From Chitinophagaceae bacterium (GTDB lineage: Bacteria; Bacteroidota; Bacteroidia; Chitinophagales; Chitinophagaceae), in NCBI GenBank assembly GCA_947447265.1, contig CANFKC010000016.1, positions 1-64,000 on the forward strand: a DNA stretch of 64,000 nucleotides, given 5' to 3'. Of this stretch, positions 43,532-53,915 are shown piece by piece. A program made the translations under genes and the position numbers. A model generated the notes under the pieces. It made no database searches, was not told the DNA's origin, and saw nothing but the letters and a program-made list of their open reading frames with translations. Position 1 is the first letter of the stretch. Each line of letters starts with the position of its first letter.

Positions 43532-44053
43532 CTATCCCAACAACGGATAGTACCTTTCTTTCAAAATGGTAAGGTGGTGTTGTGTGTGTCCGCAGATAAT
43601 AAAGCCTATAGCGAGCACAGAAACCGGCTTGCCATTGGTAATACCTTCATGCTGCAGAGCCGCATTGGTAAAGCTTTTAAAAAGCAGGATATTCGATTCC
43701 CGAACGCTGACAAACTCGGCTACTACATCATCCAGACTGCGGTTATTAGCTGCTGCGGTTTCCGCATACAGGTTTTCATCAAAACCGGGTAAAGGTGTTT
43801 TGTCAGTCCTTGCAATTCTGAGTGCCCGGTAGGCAAATACCCGCTCGCAGTCAATAAGGTGCTGTATGGTGTCTTTAACGGTCCATTTGCCCGGTGCATA
43901 AACCATATCGCCCAACGCAACCAGCTTATCCATTTCGGCCTGCAGCATCTTCGGGCCTGTCAACGCCAGTGCATCCAATAATGCTAAATCATCAACCTGC
44001 ATTATGTACCGGTCAAAATATTCCGGCATGGTAACAATTGCTGATCTTTTCAT
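43532..44053 (-). CDS. DinB-superfamily protein
   Basis: The 173-residue product starts at ATG 44053 (MKRSAIVTMPEYFDRY). It has the four-helix-bundle pattern of DinB/YfiT-like proteins with metal ligands: His in KDTIQHLIDCERVFAYRALRI and the C-terminal GHTQHHLTILKERYYPL. Such proteins bind a divalent metal and some use thiol cofactors; the reaction here is unknown. An in-frame TTG or ATG further upstream (44095) would precede the hairpin at 44086-44117 and is unlikely. Confidence 0.85.
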   Translation of the reverse strand: MKRSAIVTMPEYFDRYIMQVDDLALLDALALTGPKMLQAEMDKLVALGDMVYAPGKWTVKDTIQHLIDCERVFAYRALRIARTDKTPLPGFDENLYAETAAANNRSLDDVVAEFVSVRESNILLFKSFTNAALQHEGITNGKPVSVLAIGFIICGHTQHHLTILKERYYPLLG

Positions 44054-44085
44054 AGTTATTGGTGTTTGTACTTTTTGGGCTGTTA

Positions 44086-44117
44086 GATTTGACAACTTTT
44101 TAGAAAGTTGTCAAATC
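44086..44117. repeat. 14-bp-stem palindrome
   Basis: GATTTGACAACTTT (44086-44099) pairs perfectly with 44104-44117 around a four-base loop. It lies between two minus-strand genes and could end the upstream one, but no T run follows it. Confidence 0.6.
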
Positions 44118-44133
44118 GCACCTTCCGAAGCTT

Positions 44134-44179
<46 letters not shown>

Positions 44180-44183
<4 letters not shown>

Positions 44184-46822
44184 TAGATCATTACCCTGCA
44201 TCTGGCTACGGTTTGGCTATTGCCTGTTTCGCAAATGTAGGTGCCTGGTGTAAGGCCCTTAATGTTCAGTTTAAGGTTGCCACTATTGTCAAATATGGCG
44301 TCTTCGCTCCAGGCCGTAGCACCGTTAGCGGCAATCATTCTCACCTTAACGGTTTGTCCTTTTAGCGCAGCATTGTTAGTTTTCACAGTAAACGCACCGC
44401 GGTTAGGGTTAGGTACTACTGAAATTACGTCAGCAGCATAAGGAATTATCGAAACCTCCGATGGGTTTTCATGCTTGGTTGTCTTCCACATACCACGGCC
44501 ATACGTTGCAGCCCACAAGTTACCAGTGGTGTAGTTAATGTTTAGGTCTTGCACCTGTGCGGTTGGCAGGTTGGTGCTGTACAATGCCCATGAGCTCATG
44601 GTAGTATCCATGTAGTAGACTGACATGTCGGTACCTATATACTTCGTGCCTGAAAAAGAGTCAATCACTATGCAGTTAATTGGTATGTTAGGCAGGCCGC
44701 CATTACGGTTCGTCCAGATACCGGTACGGAGGTCATAGAAAGCCACTTTGCGCGCGGTGCTGTAACCGCCGAAGGTAGCCCATAAAATGTGTGCGTCTTT
44801 CGGGTCAACGGTAATGCGCGATATATCTGTAGTAAAGGCAGCGGTAGTAATGGTGTCCCAGGTAACACCATTATTGGCGGTATAATACAGGGCGTTATGA
44901 TAGTTCCAGCGGCCTTCAATTTCTACGTAAATAAAGCTGTCGTTAGCCGGGCTCATCGCAATATTATTGATCATGCTCAGCGGAGTGAACTGCGGCGAAA
45001 TAGCATTAAACGTCCCGCCCTGGTCTGGAGACATAAACAGATTATCAATGCCGACGTACAAAGTGGTGCTGATGTGTGGGTGAAGAATATAGGGCGTTAT
45101 CCAGATGCCGTTCAGCGTATCAGGTATAGCTGCGGTAATGCCGGTATAATGCACGCCGCCATCGGTAGTACGGTTAATGTAACCGTTTTGCGAGGCAGTA
45201 TACCAGGTGTTATTCGGGTCGTCATAGTCAACACGGCATTGCATGCCATCGCCGCCGGTAAGGTTGTAGTATACGCCGTTATTCACCATTAAAGTGCCGT
45301 TATCCTGTGCGCCGCCAATACACCATGGCACACCATTAGCTAGTGCCGCGCGGTAAAATTGTGTATTGCCTATACCATTGTGAATATTATTCCAGCGTGC
45401 ACCTACTGGTGCTGTTGTGCTGTATATGCCGCCATCGGTTCCCTCATAAAGTACATGGTCAAGCGGGTTGTATTTTAGCACATGCTTATCAGCATGCACC
45501 GCGTCAATCCCGCTGATAGCCAGATACCAGGTATTGGCTATGGCCCATGTGGTGCCTCCATCGGCAGAATAATAGTTGTTCACGCCGCCCACGGTCACTT
45601 TGTTAGGGTCGGTAGGGTCCATTGCTATACAAAGGTCATACCAGCCCTGTCCGCCGCACGATGTGCTTGGCATGCCCATATCCCAGCCTAGCAGATTATG
45701 GGTGCAGAAAGTATCGTTATAATAAGTTTGCGAAAATGAAGCGCCGCTGTTCGTTGAAGTATAAATGCCCTCCAGTCCAGACTTCGGGTTAGATACGATA
45801 GCCTTAACTATATTAGGATTGGCCGGACAAACTGCCAGATTGATGCGTTGAGCATCGGTAAAGTGTGTAATCTGCGTCCAGGTAGTGCCGCCATTGGTAG
45901 AACGCAGTATCTGCGAACTGGAATCAGGCGACAGCGGATACCTTGTCGTGTAAATAATATTGGTATCAGTAGGATGGGATAATACCTGGTTAAAGTCTCC
46001 GGTTGCTGCATTGTATGATGATACCATGCCGTTATTACTGATGATGAGTCCGCCACGTGTTGCCAGTAAAATCCTGTTGGTGTCCATTGGGTTAATTGCC
46101 ATGGAGCGGATCCAGTTATAAACAAAGGGTGTCCAGTTAAGGCAGGTAGTGTTCCAGGTAGCGCCGCCATCTGTGCTTTTCAGTGCGCCCATGCTGTAGT
46201 TGCCCCAGCCATCAGCATCGCCTGTTGCTACATACACTGTATTCGGGTTCAGCGGATTGACTACAATGTCTGATACCCCAAGGGTAGGGTAGTTATCGTA
46301 GCACGAATTCCAGGTGCGGCCGCTATCAATAGTTTTCCATAGGCCACCACCCGATGAACCTGCATAAATCGTTTTGGCATCAGTTGGGTGAAACGCAATA
46401 GCATTGATTCGGCCAATACCCGCATATCCTCCGCCGGTAGAATCCGGCCCCTGGAATACCCAGTTAGACGGTGTGCCCGCCGTAGTGCGCGACTGGCTGC
46501 CTTTTGCCGCCGGTGCGTTAAGCGATTTCTGCCATTCTTCCCATGTCTTAACCGGACTTACCATGTAACCATTGTCGTCAAGGTGTTGCTGCCAATACCA
46601 TGCCCAACGGTCAAAATGGTAGTTCATACCTTCTTTTACGCCTTTTTCTTTGCTTTCGCGTTCGCGCTCTTCTTCTTCGCCGGCTATTTCGGTGGGGTGG
46701 GCTTTATAGTTTTTTACGACATCCCAAAATTTTACAGGGCCTTCAGTTTTTGGCATCCATGGCTGTGCGTGCAATGCTGCAGCAGGTACAGTAAAAAGCA
46801 GGCCAAGTAAAAATTTCTTCAT
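44180..46822 (-). CDS. BNR/sortilin-like beta-propeller protein with T9SS type A sorting domain
   Basis: This 880-residue exported protein begins with a signal peptide (MKKFLLGLLFTVPAAALHAQ) and a charged segment with EEEERERESKEK. Residues about 120-780 form a Vps10/BNR-type propeller with at least eight Asp-box motifs (TIDSGRTW, STDGGATW, STNGGTTW, SADGGTTW, TTDGGVHY, SPDQGGTF, TANNGVTW). The last 80 residues are a T9SS type A domain (ISVVPNPNRGAFTVK ... LTPGTYICE). Family members include exo-acting glycosidases and binding proteins; no catalytic residues can be assigned. The stop codon lies in a heptamer microsatellite. Confidence 0.92.
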
Positions 46823-46964
46823 AATTGAGTTTAGTTACTGAATATAAAGACGCAAAAAGCGTCATAAATCTTGGGTCGCAACCCTGAAAAGTGATAAGCA
46901 AAAAGTAGCTCCATTAACGGATAACAAGAGCATTTTTACTTTTACTTTTTGCTTTTTAAGTTTA

Positions 46965-47489
46965 TTACGGCATTGGTACGTCTTTCTTTTTGGTAATTTC
47001 TTTTACCGGGAAAGACAACCATTTGCTGCCACCTGCCTTGTAGAAAATAGTATTATAAGCTGTTGCCGGAATTTCAGCAGGCACAGCGAATTTGCCACCT
47101 CTTACAGGGGTAAGCATCAGTGTATCGCCTTTTTTGGCACCTTCATACATTTCATCCATTACGTAGTCAACGCCCGGAGGGTAGTGTCTGCCATCTTTAG
47201 GATTTATTTTATGCGCTTTATCAATTCTGCAGGTCATCCAGCCATTATCCCCCCTCCAGAAACAAGTTTCCAGGTTGCCGGTGGTTTGCCATATAATTAC
47301 GAAATGATTGGCTACTTCAGGCGCCGCGCCGCCGGGTACGCCGGGTAAAGTGCGTTGGCTATAGGCTTCTAACAATTTAAAATGCGCCTTAGGTGCCGCT
47401 TTTTTAGCTTTAACTTTCGTTTTTGCACCTGCGAATACCGGTAAGCACAACATAACAATGCTAACGGCTAATTTTAAGTTCCTGTTCAT
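46965..47489 (-). CDS. Secreted protein of unknown function
   Basis: This 174-residue protein has a signal peptide (LAVSIVMLCLPVFAGA) and a Lys/Ala-rich linker (KTKVKAKKAAPKA). The conserved-looking body has ANHFVIIWQTTGNLETCFWRGDNGWMTCRIDKAHK and YNTIFYKAGGSKWLSFPVKEI. No family is recognised; a similar short beta-rich fold is likely. It stands alone between the BNR-protein gene and an AT-rich gap. Confidence 0.7.
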   Translation of the reverse strand: MNRNLKLAVSIVMLCLPVFAGAKTKVKAKKAAPKAHFKLLEAYSQRTLPGVPGGAAPEVANHFVIIWQTTGNLETCFWRGDNGWMTCRIDKAHKINPKDGRHYPPGVDYVMDEMYEGAKKGDTLMLTPVRGGKFAVPAEIPATAYNTIFYKAGGSKWLSFPVKEITKKKDVPMP

Positions 47490-47819
47490 ATTATAAGGTA
47501 AAATTAGTTAAAATAAGTGAATTTATCGAGATGTTAACCGACCTCACTGTGGTGTCAACCTGTTGCAACCCGGCGCTGCTGCCGCTATATAAAAGTGCAC
47601 TTAAATAGCGCGTTTTCATCAATGTAGATTGTCTAAATTTCATCCTCCCCAATAACTACAGGCCGCATGTGGTAGGCACGAGGTAAACCATTGAATTTTT
47701 GCATTTTCCCTCTGCAATTCGGACTTTGAATTTTGGAATTTCCCCTTTGAACTTTGAACTTTTCCCTTTGGAATTTGTTATTTGATTTTTGTTATTTGTT
47801 TTTTGGGATTTCCCCTTTG
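47490..47819. other. Low-complexity intergenic region
   Basis: From about 47690 the plus strand is T-rich, with repeated TTTGAATTTT/TTTGAACTTT/TTCCCCTTTG words, a slippage-like composition also seen near 23290. No gene is seen. Confidence 0.5.
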
Positions 47820-48302
47820 TTATTTCCCCTCCATCATGGCATCTGCGACCCTCGCTACCTGCTCCGTTGTAACTTGCCCTTCAATAAATTTTTTGCCAAC
47901 GCCCGGTTTAATAATCAGCGTAGCAGGTAAAGATCCTTCCCAGCTTTCCTCAATTCTCGGAATAAAAACATTGGGGTCGGTTTCTGATAGCCAGGCCACT
48001 TCCGGTGCCAATCTTTTACGGCTCACAAACCCCTGCAGTTTAAAAGGGTAGGCATCTTTAAAGTCGAGGCTCACCATCAGCATTTTTACCGGTTTGCCCT
48101 GGTACATTTTAAATAGGCTGTTGAATTCCGGCAGCTCTTGCACACATGGCGCACACCAGGTAGCCCAGAAATTAATGATGTACACGGTATCAGGCGAAGC
48201 TGCGAATTTCATAATATCGGTCGATGTCATAGACCGTATATCCTGCGCACGACTTATCACCGGGGCCAGCGCTATTGCCAGTAAAAAAAAGATTCGTTTC
48301 AT
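47820..48302 (-). CDS. TlpA/ResA-like thioredoxin-fold protein
   Basis: This 160-residue periplasmic thiol-disulfide protein has a signal peptide (MKRIFFLLAIALAPVISRA). It continues with a thioredoxin fold including NFWATWCAPCVQELPEF (catalytic Cys50 and Cys53), KMLMVSLDFKD and the conserved cis-Pro loop GSLPATLIIKPG. Proteins of this group reduce or oxidise exported thiols, for example in cytochrome c maturation; the partner is unknown. It stands on the same strand as the porin-like genes upstream. Confidence 0.92.
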   Translation of the reverse strand: MKRIFFLLAIALAPVISRAQDIRSMTSTDIMKFAASPDTVYIINFWATWCAPCVQELPEFNSLFKMYQGKPVKMLMVSLDFKDAYPFKLQGFVSRKRLAPEVAWLSETDPNVFIPRIEESWEGSLPATLIIKPGVGKKFIEGQVTTEQVARVADAMMEGK

Positions 48303-48367
48303 AGTTAAGGATTCTATTGCAAGTTACGGTAATGCCTGCAAAAGCCATACCACAAAACCCGGACCCC

Positions 48368-49012
48368 CTAGGGCACCATCAGGTGTTTACTCTTTAATTT
48401 GAGATTCCGACTGAAAATGGCGTCAAAACGCACGCCGAACTTCATGTAGTTGAGCCTTTTATCAACAATAATATTATCCTGGTGGTATATGTTGTGGCCA
48501 TCTACCTGCTTAACAAATGGCCCGAAATTAAGTTCCAGTGTACTGCGCTTCCCGCATTGGGCAGCAAAGCCTAGTAACAAACCTGCTGAATATTGCGACT
48601 GGTGGTAAGAAATCGTATCCGTTTTGTAGCCTTTTTCAATTCCGAGGTTAAAAGTGCCATACCTCGCGAATGCCGCCCAGTAGAGGCTGGTACCGGTATA
48701 CTTTTTGAACGTGAGCACAAATCCTGCATATTCACGGTTCATGCGCGGGCCAACGTGTTCGTCGGTATCGTTCGGGAAACTTACGTTGGATGCTTCTGCT
48801 TCCAGTTGCACTGCATATTTGTGTTTAAAACCGTATTCCGCACCCACACCTACCTGCACCGCAGTGAAAAATAACGGCCATGGCCATATCTTACCCTTTA
48901 TGGCAAACGAGTTTTCACTTTTGTAAGCAGCCCTGACTGAATCAGTTTTCCCTTTTGCCCAATCGCAGCAGGGTAGTAAAACCAATAAAAGCACCATGGT
49001 AAGTTGTTTCAT
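48368..49012 (-). CDS. Outer-membrane beta-barrel-like protein
   Basis: The 214-residue protein has a signal peptide (MKQLTMVLLLVLLPCCDWAKG) and a series of amphipathic strands (KIWPWPLFFTAVQVGVGAEYGFKHKYAVQLEAEA; SAGLLLGFAAQCGKRSTLELNFGPF). It looks like a small DUF3575-like porin. A paralogue immediately downstream on the sequence (49138-49784) is inactivated. The function is unknown. Confidence 0.75.
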   Translation of the reverse strand: MKQLTMVLLLVLLPCCDWAKGKTDSVRAAYKSENSFAIKGKIWPWPLFFTAVQVGVGAEYGFKHKYAVQLEAEASNVSFPNDTDEHVGPRMNREYAGFVLTFKKYTGTSLYWAAFARYGTFNLGIEKGYKTDTISYHQSQYSAGLLLGFAAQCGKRSTLELNFGPFVKQVDGHNIYHQDNIIVDKRLNYMKFGVRFDAIFSRNLKLKSKHLMVP

Positions 49013-49137
49013 ACGTAAGACTGAGGGACAAAGTTACCAAACACCACAAAGTAAATATCTGTGTTAATATAATAAAAACGGTTGCGTTCAAGTGGTTATA
49101 CGGCATAATGTAATACTGTTTCTCCGGCTCCATCTCA

Positions 49138-49784
49138 TTAGCCCTGCACCATCATATGTTTGCTTCGCATCTTGAAATTCCAGGTAAATGACGCATCAAC
49201 CCGAAGGCCGACATTCAGGTAATCGAATCGTTTATCTATAATGATATTATCCTGGTGTTAAACATCATGTACATAAATTTTTTTCAGGAATGGACCGAAA
49301 TTTAGATCGAACAATAACCGACCACCTCCCTGCCAGACGAACCCCACCAACGTACCTGCCGAATATTGCGACTGATGATAGGAGATAGTATCAGTTCTGT
49401 AGCCTTTTTCAATATTGAAATCAAAGGTGCCATACCGCGTAAATGCAGCCAGGTAGAAGGTTGGACGAAGATACCTTTTAAGGTGAGCAATCCTGATCTA
49501 TAAATTTGGTTCATTCGTGCCCCGATATGCTCCCCGGAATCATTGGGAAAGCTAAGGTAGCCGTATTCAGCCTGCAACCCTACGGCGTATTTTTTATTAA
49601 AACCATATTCAGCACCTACGGCAGCACGTACCCCGGTAAACAAAAATATCCATGGCAGAAATTGCCCCCTTACAGCAAATGAATTATTGCATTTATGTTT
49701 GGTTTGTACGCTATCTGTCTTATCCTTTCCCCGGCTGCAAAAAGTAATAGAAACAAGCAGAATGATAAAAGGCAATTGTTTCAT
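49138..49784 (-). pseudogene. Decayed tandem copy of the beta-barrel gene
   Basis: From ATG 49784 the translation parallels the intact neighbour (MKQLPFIILL..., FTGVRAAVGAEYGFNKKYAVGLQAEYG) until about 49480. There a base is missing from an A run (T run at 49476-49479 on the plus strand). In the next frame the match resumes (AAFTRYGTF-like, then YHQSQYSAG) until a TAA at 49258-49260, exactly where the neighbour has the Tyr of IYHQDN. After that stop, HQDNIIIDKRFDYLNVGLR and RSKHMMVQG still match, ending at 49138. Two lesions therefore inactivate it; a 167-residue frame from 49302 is only the shifted reading. Confidence 0.85.
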
Positions 49785-49805
49785 AATGTGAGAGCGAAGG
49801 GCCAA

Positions 49806-50090
49806 TATGGATGAGAATATATTATGACCAAAATACGAAATAATTTAAAATCTGCAAACAGCTTTAAGGAGCGTTGACGAAAGAAAGTCTACCAGATGAA
49901 GTAGTTATTTTTCTTTTATGCGAAGCGTAAAATCAGCGAACAGCAAGCTGTTTAAGGACTTTTATAATGAGGCAGAAATGATAAAAGAACAAGGCAGGTG
50001 GAAGACTTTATTTTGTTATCGTTCCTAAGTCACTGTTTACACTTTTTTGCGTAGGTTTGCAGTCGTTTTAAAAGATTCAAATCTATATAA
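49806..50090. other. Divergent intergenic region upstream of etfB
   Basis: 285 bases without a gene. TAGGTTTG at 50052-50059 is the likely -7 box of etfB, about 30 bases before its ATG; the -33 element is unclear. Confidence 0.5.
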
Positions 50091-50834
50091 ATGAAAATAT
50101 TAGTTTGCATCAGTCAAGTACCTGATACCACAGCCAAAATTGCGTTTTCTGATAACAATACTGTATTTAACACTCAGGGTGTTACGTATATTATTAATCC
50201 GTATGACGAATGGTATGCTTTGGTTAGGGCTCTGGAACTGAAGGAAAGTGGCGCCGCAACTGCAGTGCACATGATAACAGTAGGTAAAGCAGATGCCGAG
50301 CCTGTAATTCGTAAAGCATTGGCCTTAGGTGGCGACGAAGCAATACGTATTGATGCAGATAGCAACGATACCTATCAGGTAGCTGCGCTGATAGCTGATT
50401 ACGCTAAAACCCAGGGTTACGACCTGGTGCTGTGCGGTAAAGAATCTATCGACTACAACAACGGCAGCGTTGGTGCTATGATAGCCGAATTGCTGGATAT
50501 GAACTTCATTGGTTTTGCTTATAAAATTGACGTTGCTGGTACTAATGTTACTGTTCAGCGAGAAATAGATGGCGGTGAAGAGACCGACAGCTGCAGCCTG
50601 CCACTGGTAATATCTTGCCAGAAGGGTGTTGCTGAAGCCCGTATACCTAACATGCGCGGAATTATGGCAGCACGTACCAAGCCACTAAAAGTGGTTGCTC
50701 CGGCAGCTATTAGTGCGGTTAGCAGCATAGTTGGCTACGAAATGCCACCTGCAAAATCTGGCGTGAAAATGGTTGATGCCGAAAATATGGATGAACTGGT
50801 AAAACTGTTACACAGCGAAGCCAAGGTAATCTAG
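50091..50834 (+). CDS. etfB: Electron transfer flavoprotein, beta subunit
   Basis: EtfB forms the FAD/AMP-containing heterodimer with EtfA and accepts electrons from acyl-CoA dehydrogenases for the respiratory chain. The 247-residue product starts MKILVCISQVPDT (family signature) and includes INPYDEWYALVRALELKE, GGDEAIRIDAD, LVLCGKESIDYNNGSVGAMIAELL and the C-terminal loop AARTKPLKVVAPA. The length is typical. etfA follows 149 bp downstream on the same strand, a wider gap than usual. Confidence 0.95.
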   Translation: MKILVCISQVPDTTAKIAFSDNNTVFNTQGVTYIINPYDEWYALVRALELKESGAATAVHMITVGKADAEPVIRKALALGGDEAIRIDADSNDTYQVAALIADYAKTQGYDLVLCGKESIDYNNGSVGAMIAELLDMNFIGFAYKIDVAGTNVTVQREIDGGEETDSCSLPLVISCQKGVAEARIPNMRGIMAARTKPLKVVAPAAISAVSSIVGYEMPPAKSGVKMVDAENMDELVKLLHSEAKVI

Positions 50835-50884
50835 TGGAAAATTCCAATGGGTTAAATTCCAAATCCCAAAATACAATACAGTAA

Positions 50885-50980
50885 GCAGTACTCTCTACTA
50901 TGTACAAATTACTGAATACTAAAAAATTAAGTAAGCGGTACTATTTACTAAGTACTATCTACTAACTACTAAAAAAAGAA
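50885..50980. repeat. TACTA-rich degenerate microsatellite between etfB and etfA
   Basis: Words such as TCTACTATG, TACTATTTACTAAG, TACTATCTACTAAC and TACTAA recur irregularly and run into the A-rich etfA leader. They resemble the heptamer array at 44135-44183. Confidence 0.55.
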
Positions 50981-50983
50981 AAA

Positions 50984-51961
50984 ATGTCTGTATTAGTTTT
51001 AGTTGAACACGCACAGGGAATATTTAAAAAGAAATCGTTCGAAGCAGTACAATATGCTGCCCATATAGCTAAAGAAATGGGTGCCGGCGTAACTGCTATA
51101 ACAACAGGTAATGTTGCCGATAGCGAGATGCAGGCTTTAGGCGCTTATGGCGCTAACAAAGTGTTGCACTCTACCGATGCCCGCCTCGATAATTTCAGCA
51201 GCCGCGCTTTTGCCAAAGTGGTAGTAGCCGCAGCACAAAAAGAAAGTGCCAAGGTTATTATAGGCCTACACGATACAACAGGTAAGGCAGTTATGCCACG
51301 CGTTGCAGCTCGCCTGCAGGCTGGCCTGGTTGCGGGTGCTGTTGGTTACCCTGACCTGAGCAAAGGTTTTGTGGTAAAGAAAAACGTATTTTCAGGAAAG
51401 GCATTTGCTTTCGTAAATATCACCAGCGATGTGAAAGTAATTACCCTGATGCCAAACACCTACCCTGTAGTAAAAGCCGATGGCAGCGCAAGCGTTGACA
51501 AGCTGGATGCAGGACTTACCGATGCCGACTTCGCAGTAAAAGTGATCTCTGTAGATAAAGCTACAGGCGATGTTCCACTTTCAGAAGCGGAACTGGTAGT
51601 ATCTGGTGGCCGTGGTATGAAAGGCCCTGAAAACTGGCATGTATTAGAAGACCTGGCTAAACAATTGGGTGCAGCAACAGCATGCAGCCGCCCGGTAGCC
51701 GATTCACACTGGCGCCCACATGGCGAACACGTTGGACAGACAGGTGGTACCATCCGTCCGAACCTGTACATCGCAGTTGGCATTTCAGGCGCTATACAGC
51801 ACCTTGCAGGCGTTAATGGCTCCAAGACCATAGTTGTCATCAACAAAGACCCGGAAGCACCATTCTTCAAAGCCGCCGACTACGGCGTTCTCGGCGATGC
51901 CATGGAAGTTATCCCCCGCCTCACAGAAGCAGTAAAAAAATACAAAGCCAGCCAGGCTTAG
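50984..51961 (+). CDS. etfA: Electron transfer flavoprotein, alpha subunit
   Basis: This is the 325-residue partner of EtfB. The N-terminal domain begins MSVLVLVEHAQGIFKKKSFEAVQYAAHIA. The C-terminal FAD domain has VVSGGRGMKGPENW (about 206-219), the conserved SRPVADSHWRPHGEHVGQTGGTIRPNLYIAVGISGAIQH and INKDPEAPFFKAADYGVLGDA. It stands in an etfBA operon; no dehydrogenase or ETF-QO gene is nearby. A strong terminator follows at 51986-52016. Confidence 0.96.
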   Translation: MSVLVLVEHAQGIFKKKSFEAVQYAAHIAKEMGAGVTAITTGNVADSEMQALGAYGANKVLHSTDARLDNFSSRAFAKVVVAAAQKESAKVIIGLHDTTGKAVMPRVAARLQAGLVAGAVGYPDLSKGFVVKKNVFSGKAFAFVNITSDVKVITLMPNTYPVVKADGSASVDKLDAGLTDADFAVKVISVDKATGDVPLSEAELVVSGGRGMKGPENWHVLEDLAKQLGAATACSRPVADSHWRPHGEHVGQTGGTIRPNLYIAVGISGAIQHLAGVNGSKTIVVINKDPEAPFFKAADYGVLGDAMEVIPRLTEAVKKYKASQA

Positions 51962-51985
51962 TTTTTAATCATATTTTTTTAGTTG

Positions 51986-52016
51986 AATGCCCCGCGAATG
52001 CGGGGCATTTTTTTGC
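51986..52016 (+). terminator. Terminator after etfA
   Basis: AATGCCCCGC (51986-51995) pairs with GCGGGGCATT (52000-52009) around a GAAT loop, followed by a T run. Confidence 0.88.
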
Positions 52017-52141
52017 TTACCCTCGTCCGCGTTTGCAACGCGGATGCCCCGGATCGGCGTTTGTAACGCCAGTATAAAATATCCGCACTCGTCCGCGTTT
52101 GTAACGCGGATGCCTCGTGTAATCGCTTTTGCCGACATTTT

Positions 52142-52537
52142 ATGAAGAAAGCTGCATATGTTCTTACTTTGATTTCAGTGGTACTTTGTTACTCATGCGG
52201 CAACAATGTGCCAAAGGGCACTGATACAGGCAAAACAATCATGGACTCCACAACAAATGGCAAGCTGGTTAAAGTCTCGCCGGATCCGTTGATTTTTGGG
52301 GTTTGGTGGTATGCTGGCGAAGATTTACCAAGTGCTAACTTTGTCATTCAAAAGGATTCTATCTTTTACCCCGATAACTTCCAGTCCTTCCCTTATATAT
52401 TTTCAGACGATAGCATAAGTATTACCTATGACAGTGGTTATTGTGTGACAAGCCAATACAAAATGAAGGGCCAGGATACGCTGATGATTTTAAGCGATGA
52501 TGGATGGGGCACATTTATCAGGAACGGCGGCAGGTAG
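52142..52537 (+). CDS. Small putative lipoprotein
   Basis: This 131-residue protein has a lipoprotein signal peptide: MKKAAYVLTLISVVLCYSCGNN, with Cys19 as the probable lipidation site after a hydrophobic core (a weak lipobox, L-C-Y-S-C). The rest is short and beta-rich (FGVWWYAGEDLPSANFVIQKDSIFYPDN, ISITYDSGYCVTSQYKMKGQDTLMILSDDGWGTFIRNGGR), as in small extracytoplasmic Bacteroidota proteins. It lies inside the hairpin-mosaic region, with module A copies just upstream. The function is unknown. Confidence 0.7.
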   Translation: MKKAAYVLTLISVVLCYSCGNNVPKGTDTGKTIMDSTTNGKLVKVSPDPLIFGVWWYAGEDLPSANFVIQKDSIFYPDNFQSFPYIFSDDSISITYDSGYCVTSQYKMKGQDTLMILSDDGWGTFIRNGGR

Positions 52538-53516
52538 TAAGTACTTCGCGCGCCAACTAGTCCAAGCGTCCCGCTTGGTCTTAACATTTGCAAGCGTCCC
52601 GCTTGCGAAACCCAACTAGTCCAGTTTTTGTAACGCCAATACCACGGAACAGCGTTGCAAACGCAGCTTTAATCCACTGCAGGTATCTACAGTTTTTCCC
52701 CACCTCGTCCGCGTTTGTAACGCGGATGCCACGGATGGGCGTTTGTAACGCCAGTACAAAACACTATTTTTGATTCATGTCAGGCGACAGATACGTTATA
52801 GAAGACCAGCATGGAATCCACTTTCTCCCGATTTGGCGCAAGTGTTTTTCACTTGTGTCTGTTCCGCTGCAAGTCTTTTCGACTTGCGAATAAATCATTA
52901 CCAACTAGTCCAAGCGTCCCGCTTGGTCTTAACATTTGCAAGCGTCCCGCTTGCAAAACCCAACTAGTCCAGTTTTTGTAACGCCAATACCACGGAACAG
53001 CGTTGCAAACGCAGCTTTAATCCACTGCAGGTATCTACAGTTTTTCCGCCGTTGTTGGTGTTCTCACCAACAACCATCGGGACGTATTCTATTTGTGCTT
53101 TCAATGCAGCTCACTCATCCACTTTTGTAACTCCGATTCGTCGCACGCTAACCAAACCTACCCCGATTTGGCGCAAGTGTTTTTCACTTGTGTCTGTTCC
53201 GCTGCAAGTCTTTTCGACTTGCGAATAAATTATTACCGCTATATGGCTCACTCGTACGCGTTTCCGCCGTTGTTGGTGTTCTCACCAACAACCGTCGGGA
53301 CGTATTCTATTTCTGCTCCAAGCTCGTCCGGGTTTGCTGTCGACCTGCATTTGTACCCCAGATATAAAAAGCTATTTTGGGAATGCTTGCTACGCCAGTC
53401 TAAAAAGCTATTTTTAATTTTCTGGGGCAACCTATACTAAATCGAATACCCGGCAGACTGTGAGACACTAAAGTAGTTTTAGGAACATTGAAATAATTTA
53501 AGAAAATACCCTTAGA
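52538..53516. other. Non-coding part of the hairpin mosaic
   Basis: 979 bases filled with modules A, B, C and D, as listed under the mosaic. Several open frames cross it, but they are translations of the repeats (the same peptide recurs with each copy), not genes. The last 80 bases, before the ATG at 53517, are AT-rich and repeat-free. Confidence 0.7.
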
Positions 53517-53915
53517 ATGGACGCAAAACAAATATTCTTTTTAGACCTCTTAACTATTCTTCCCGGAGAAGTGACTATCTCGGTTGAATGTTATGCAACC
53601 AACTTAAATACTCCATTCGGGCCCTTATTCTCACAAAGGAGTGACTGCGAATTCATCTTTGAACTAAACCAAGACAATCGTGCGTTTTTTTATGAGGCAA
53701 TTGCCAGTCATGAGATTATCGATTGCTTCAGCTACGTTGCAATAACAAAACCTGATTGCAATAACCTGACAAGAGTTGGAGATAAATTGCTTTTCGAAGC
53801 TCATGATGCTATTGAAAATGGTGCTACTTTATCAAATTCTGTGACCATTCCTCTATGGTTTAACGAAAAGTATGAGCCCCAAAAAGATATGTATTGTGTA
53901 TCGCAAGAATGGTAA
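53517..53915 (+). CDS. Hypothetical cytoplasmic protein within the repeat mosaic
   Basis: This 132-residue protein has no signal peptide. The composition is protein-like (MDAKQIFFLDLLTILPGEVTISVECYATN..., SDCEFIFELNQDNRAFFYEAIASHEIIDC, LWFNEKYEPQKDMYCVSQEW) and unlike the flanking repeats. I do not recognise a family. It is flanked on both sides by mosaic modules, the nearest C copy beginning 28 bases after its stop, so the repeats may mark the edges of an acquired cassette; that is speculative. Confidence 0.55.
   Translation: MDAKQIFFLDLLTILPGEVTISVECYATNLNTPFGPLFSQRSDCEFIFELNQDNRAFFYEAIASHEIIDCFSYVAITKPDCNNLTRVGDKLLFEAHDAIENGATLSNSVTIPLWFNEKYEPQKDMYCVSQEW

Noticed and set aside
52588-53130. 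Open frames of about 60-65 residues in the hairpin mosaic
   Set aside because: The same peptide appears with each copy of module B, so these frames are products of repeat duplication, not selection for coding.
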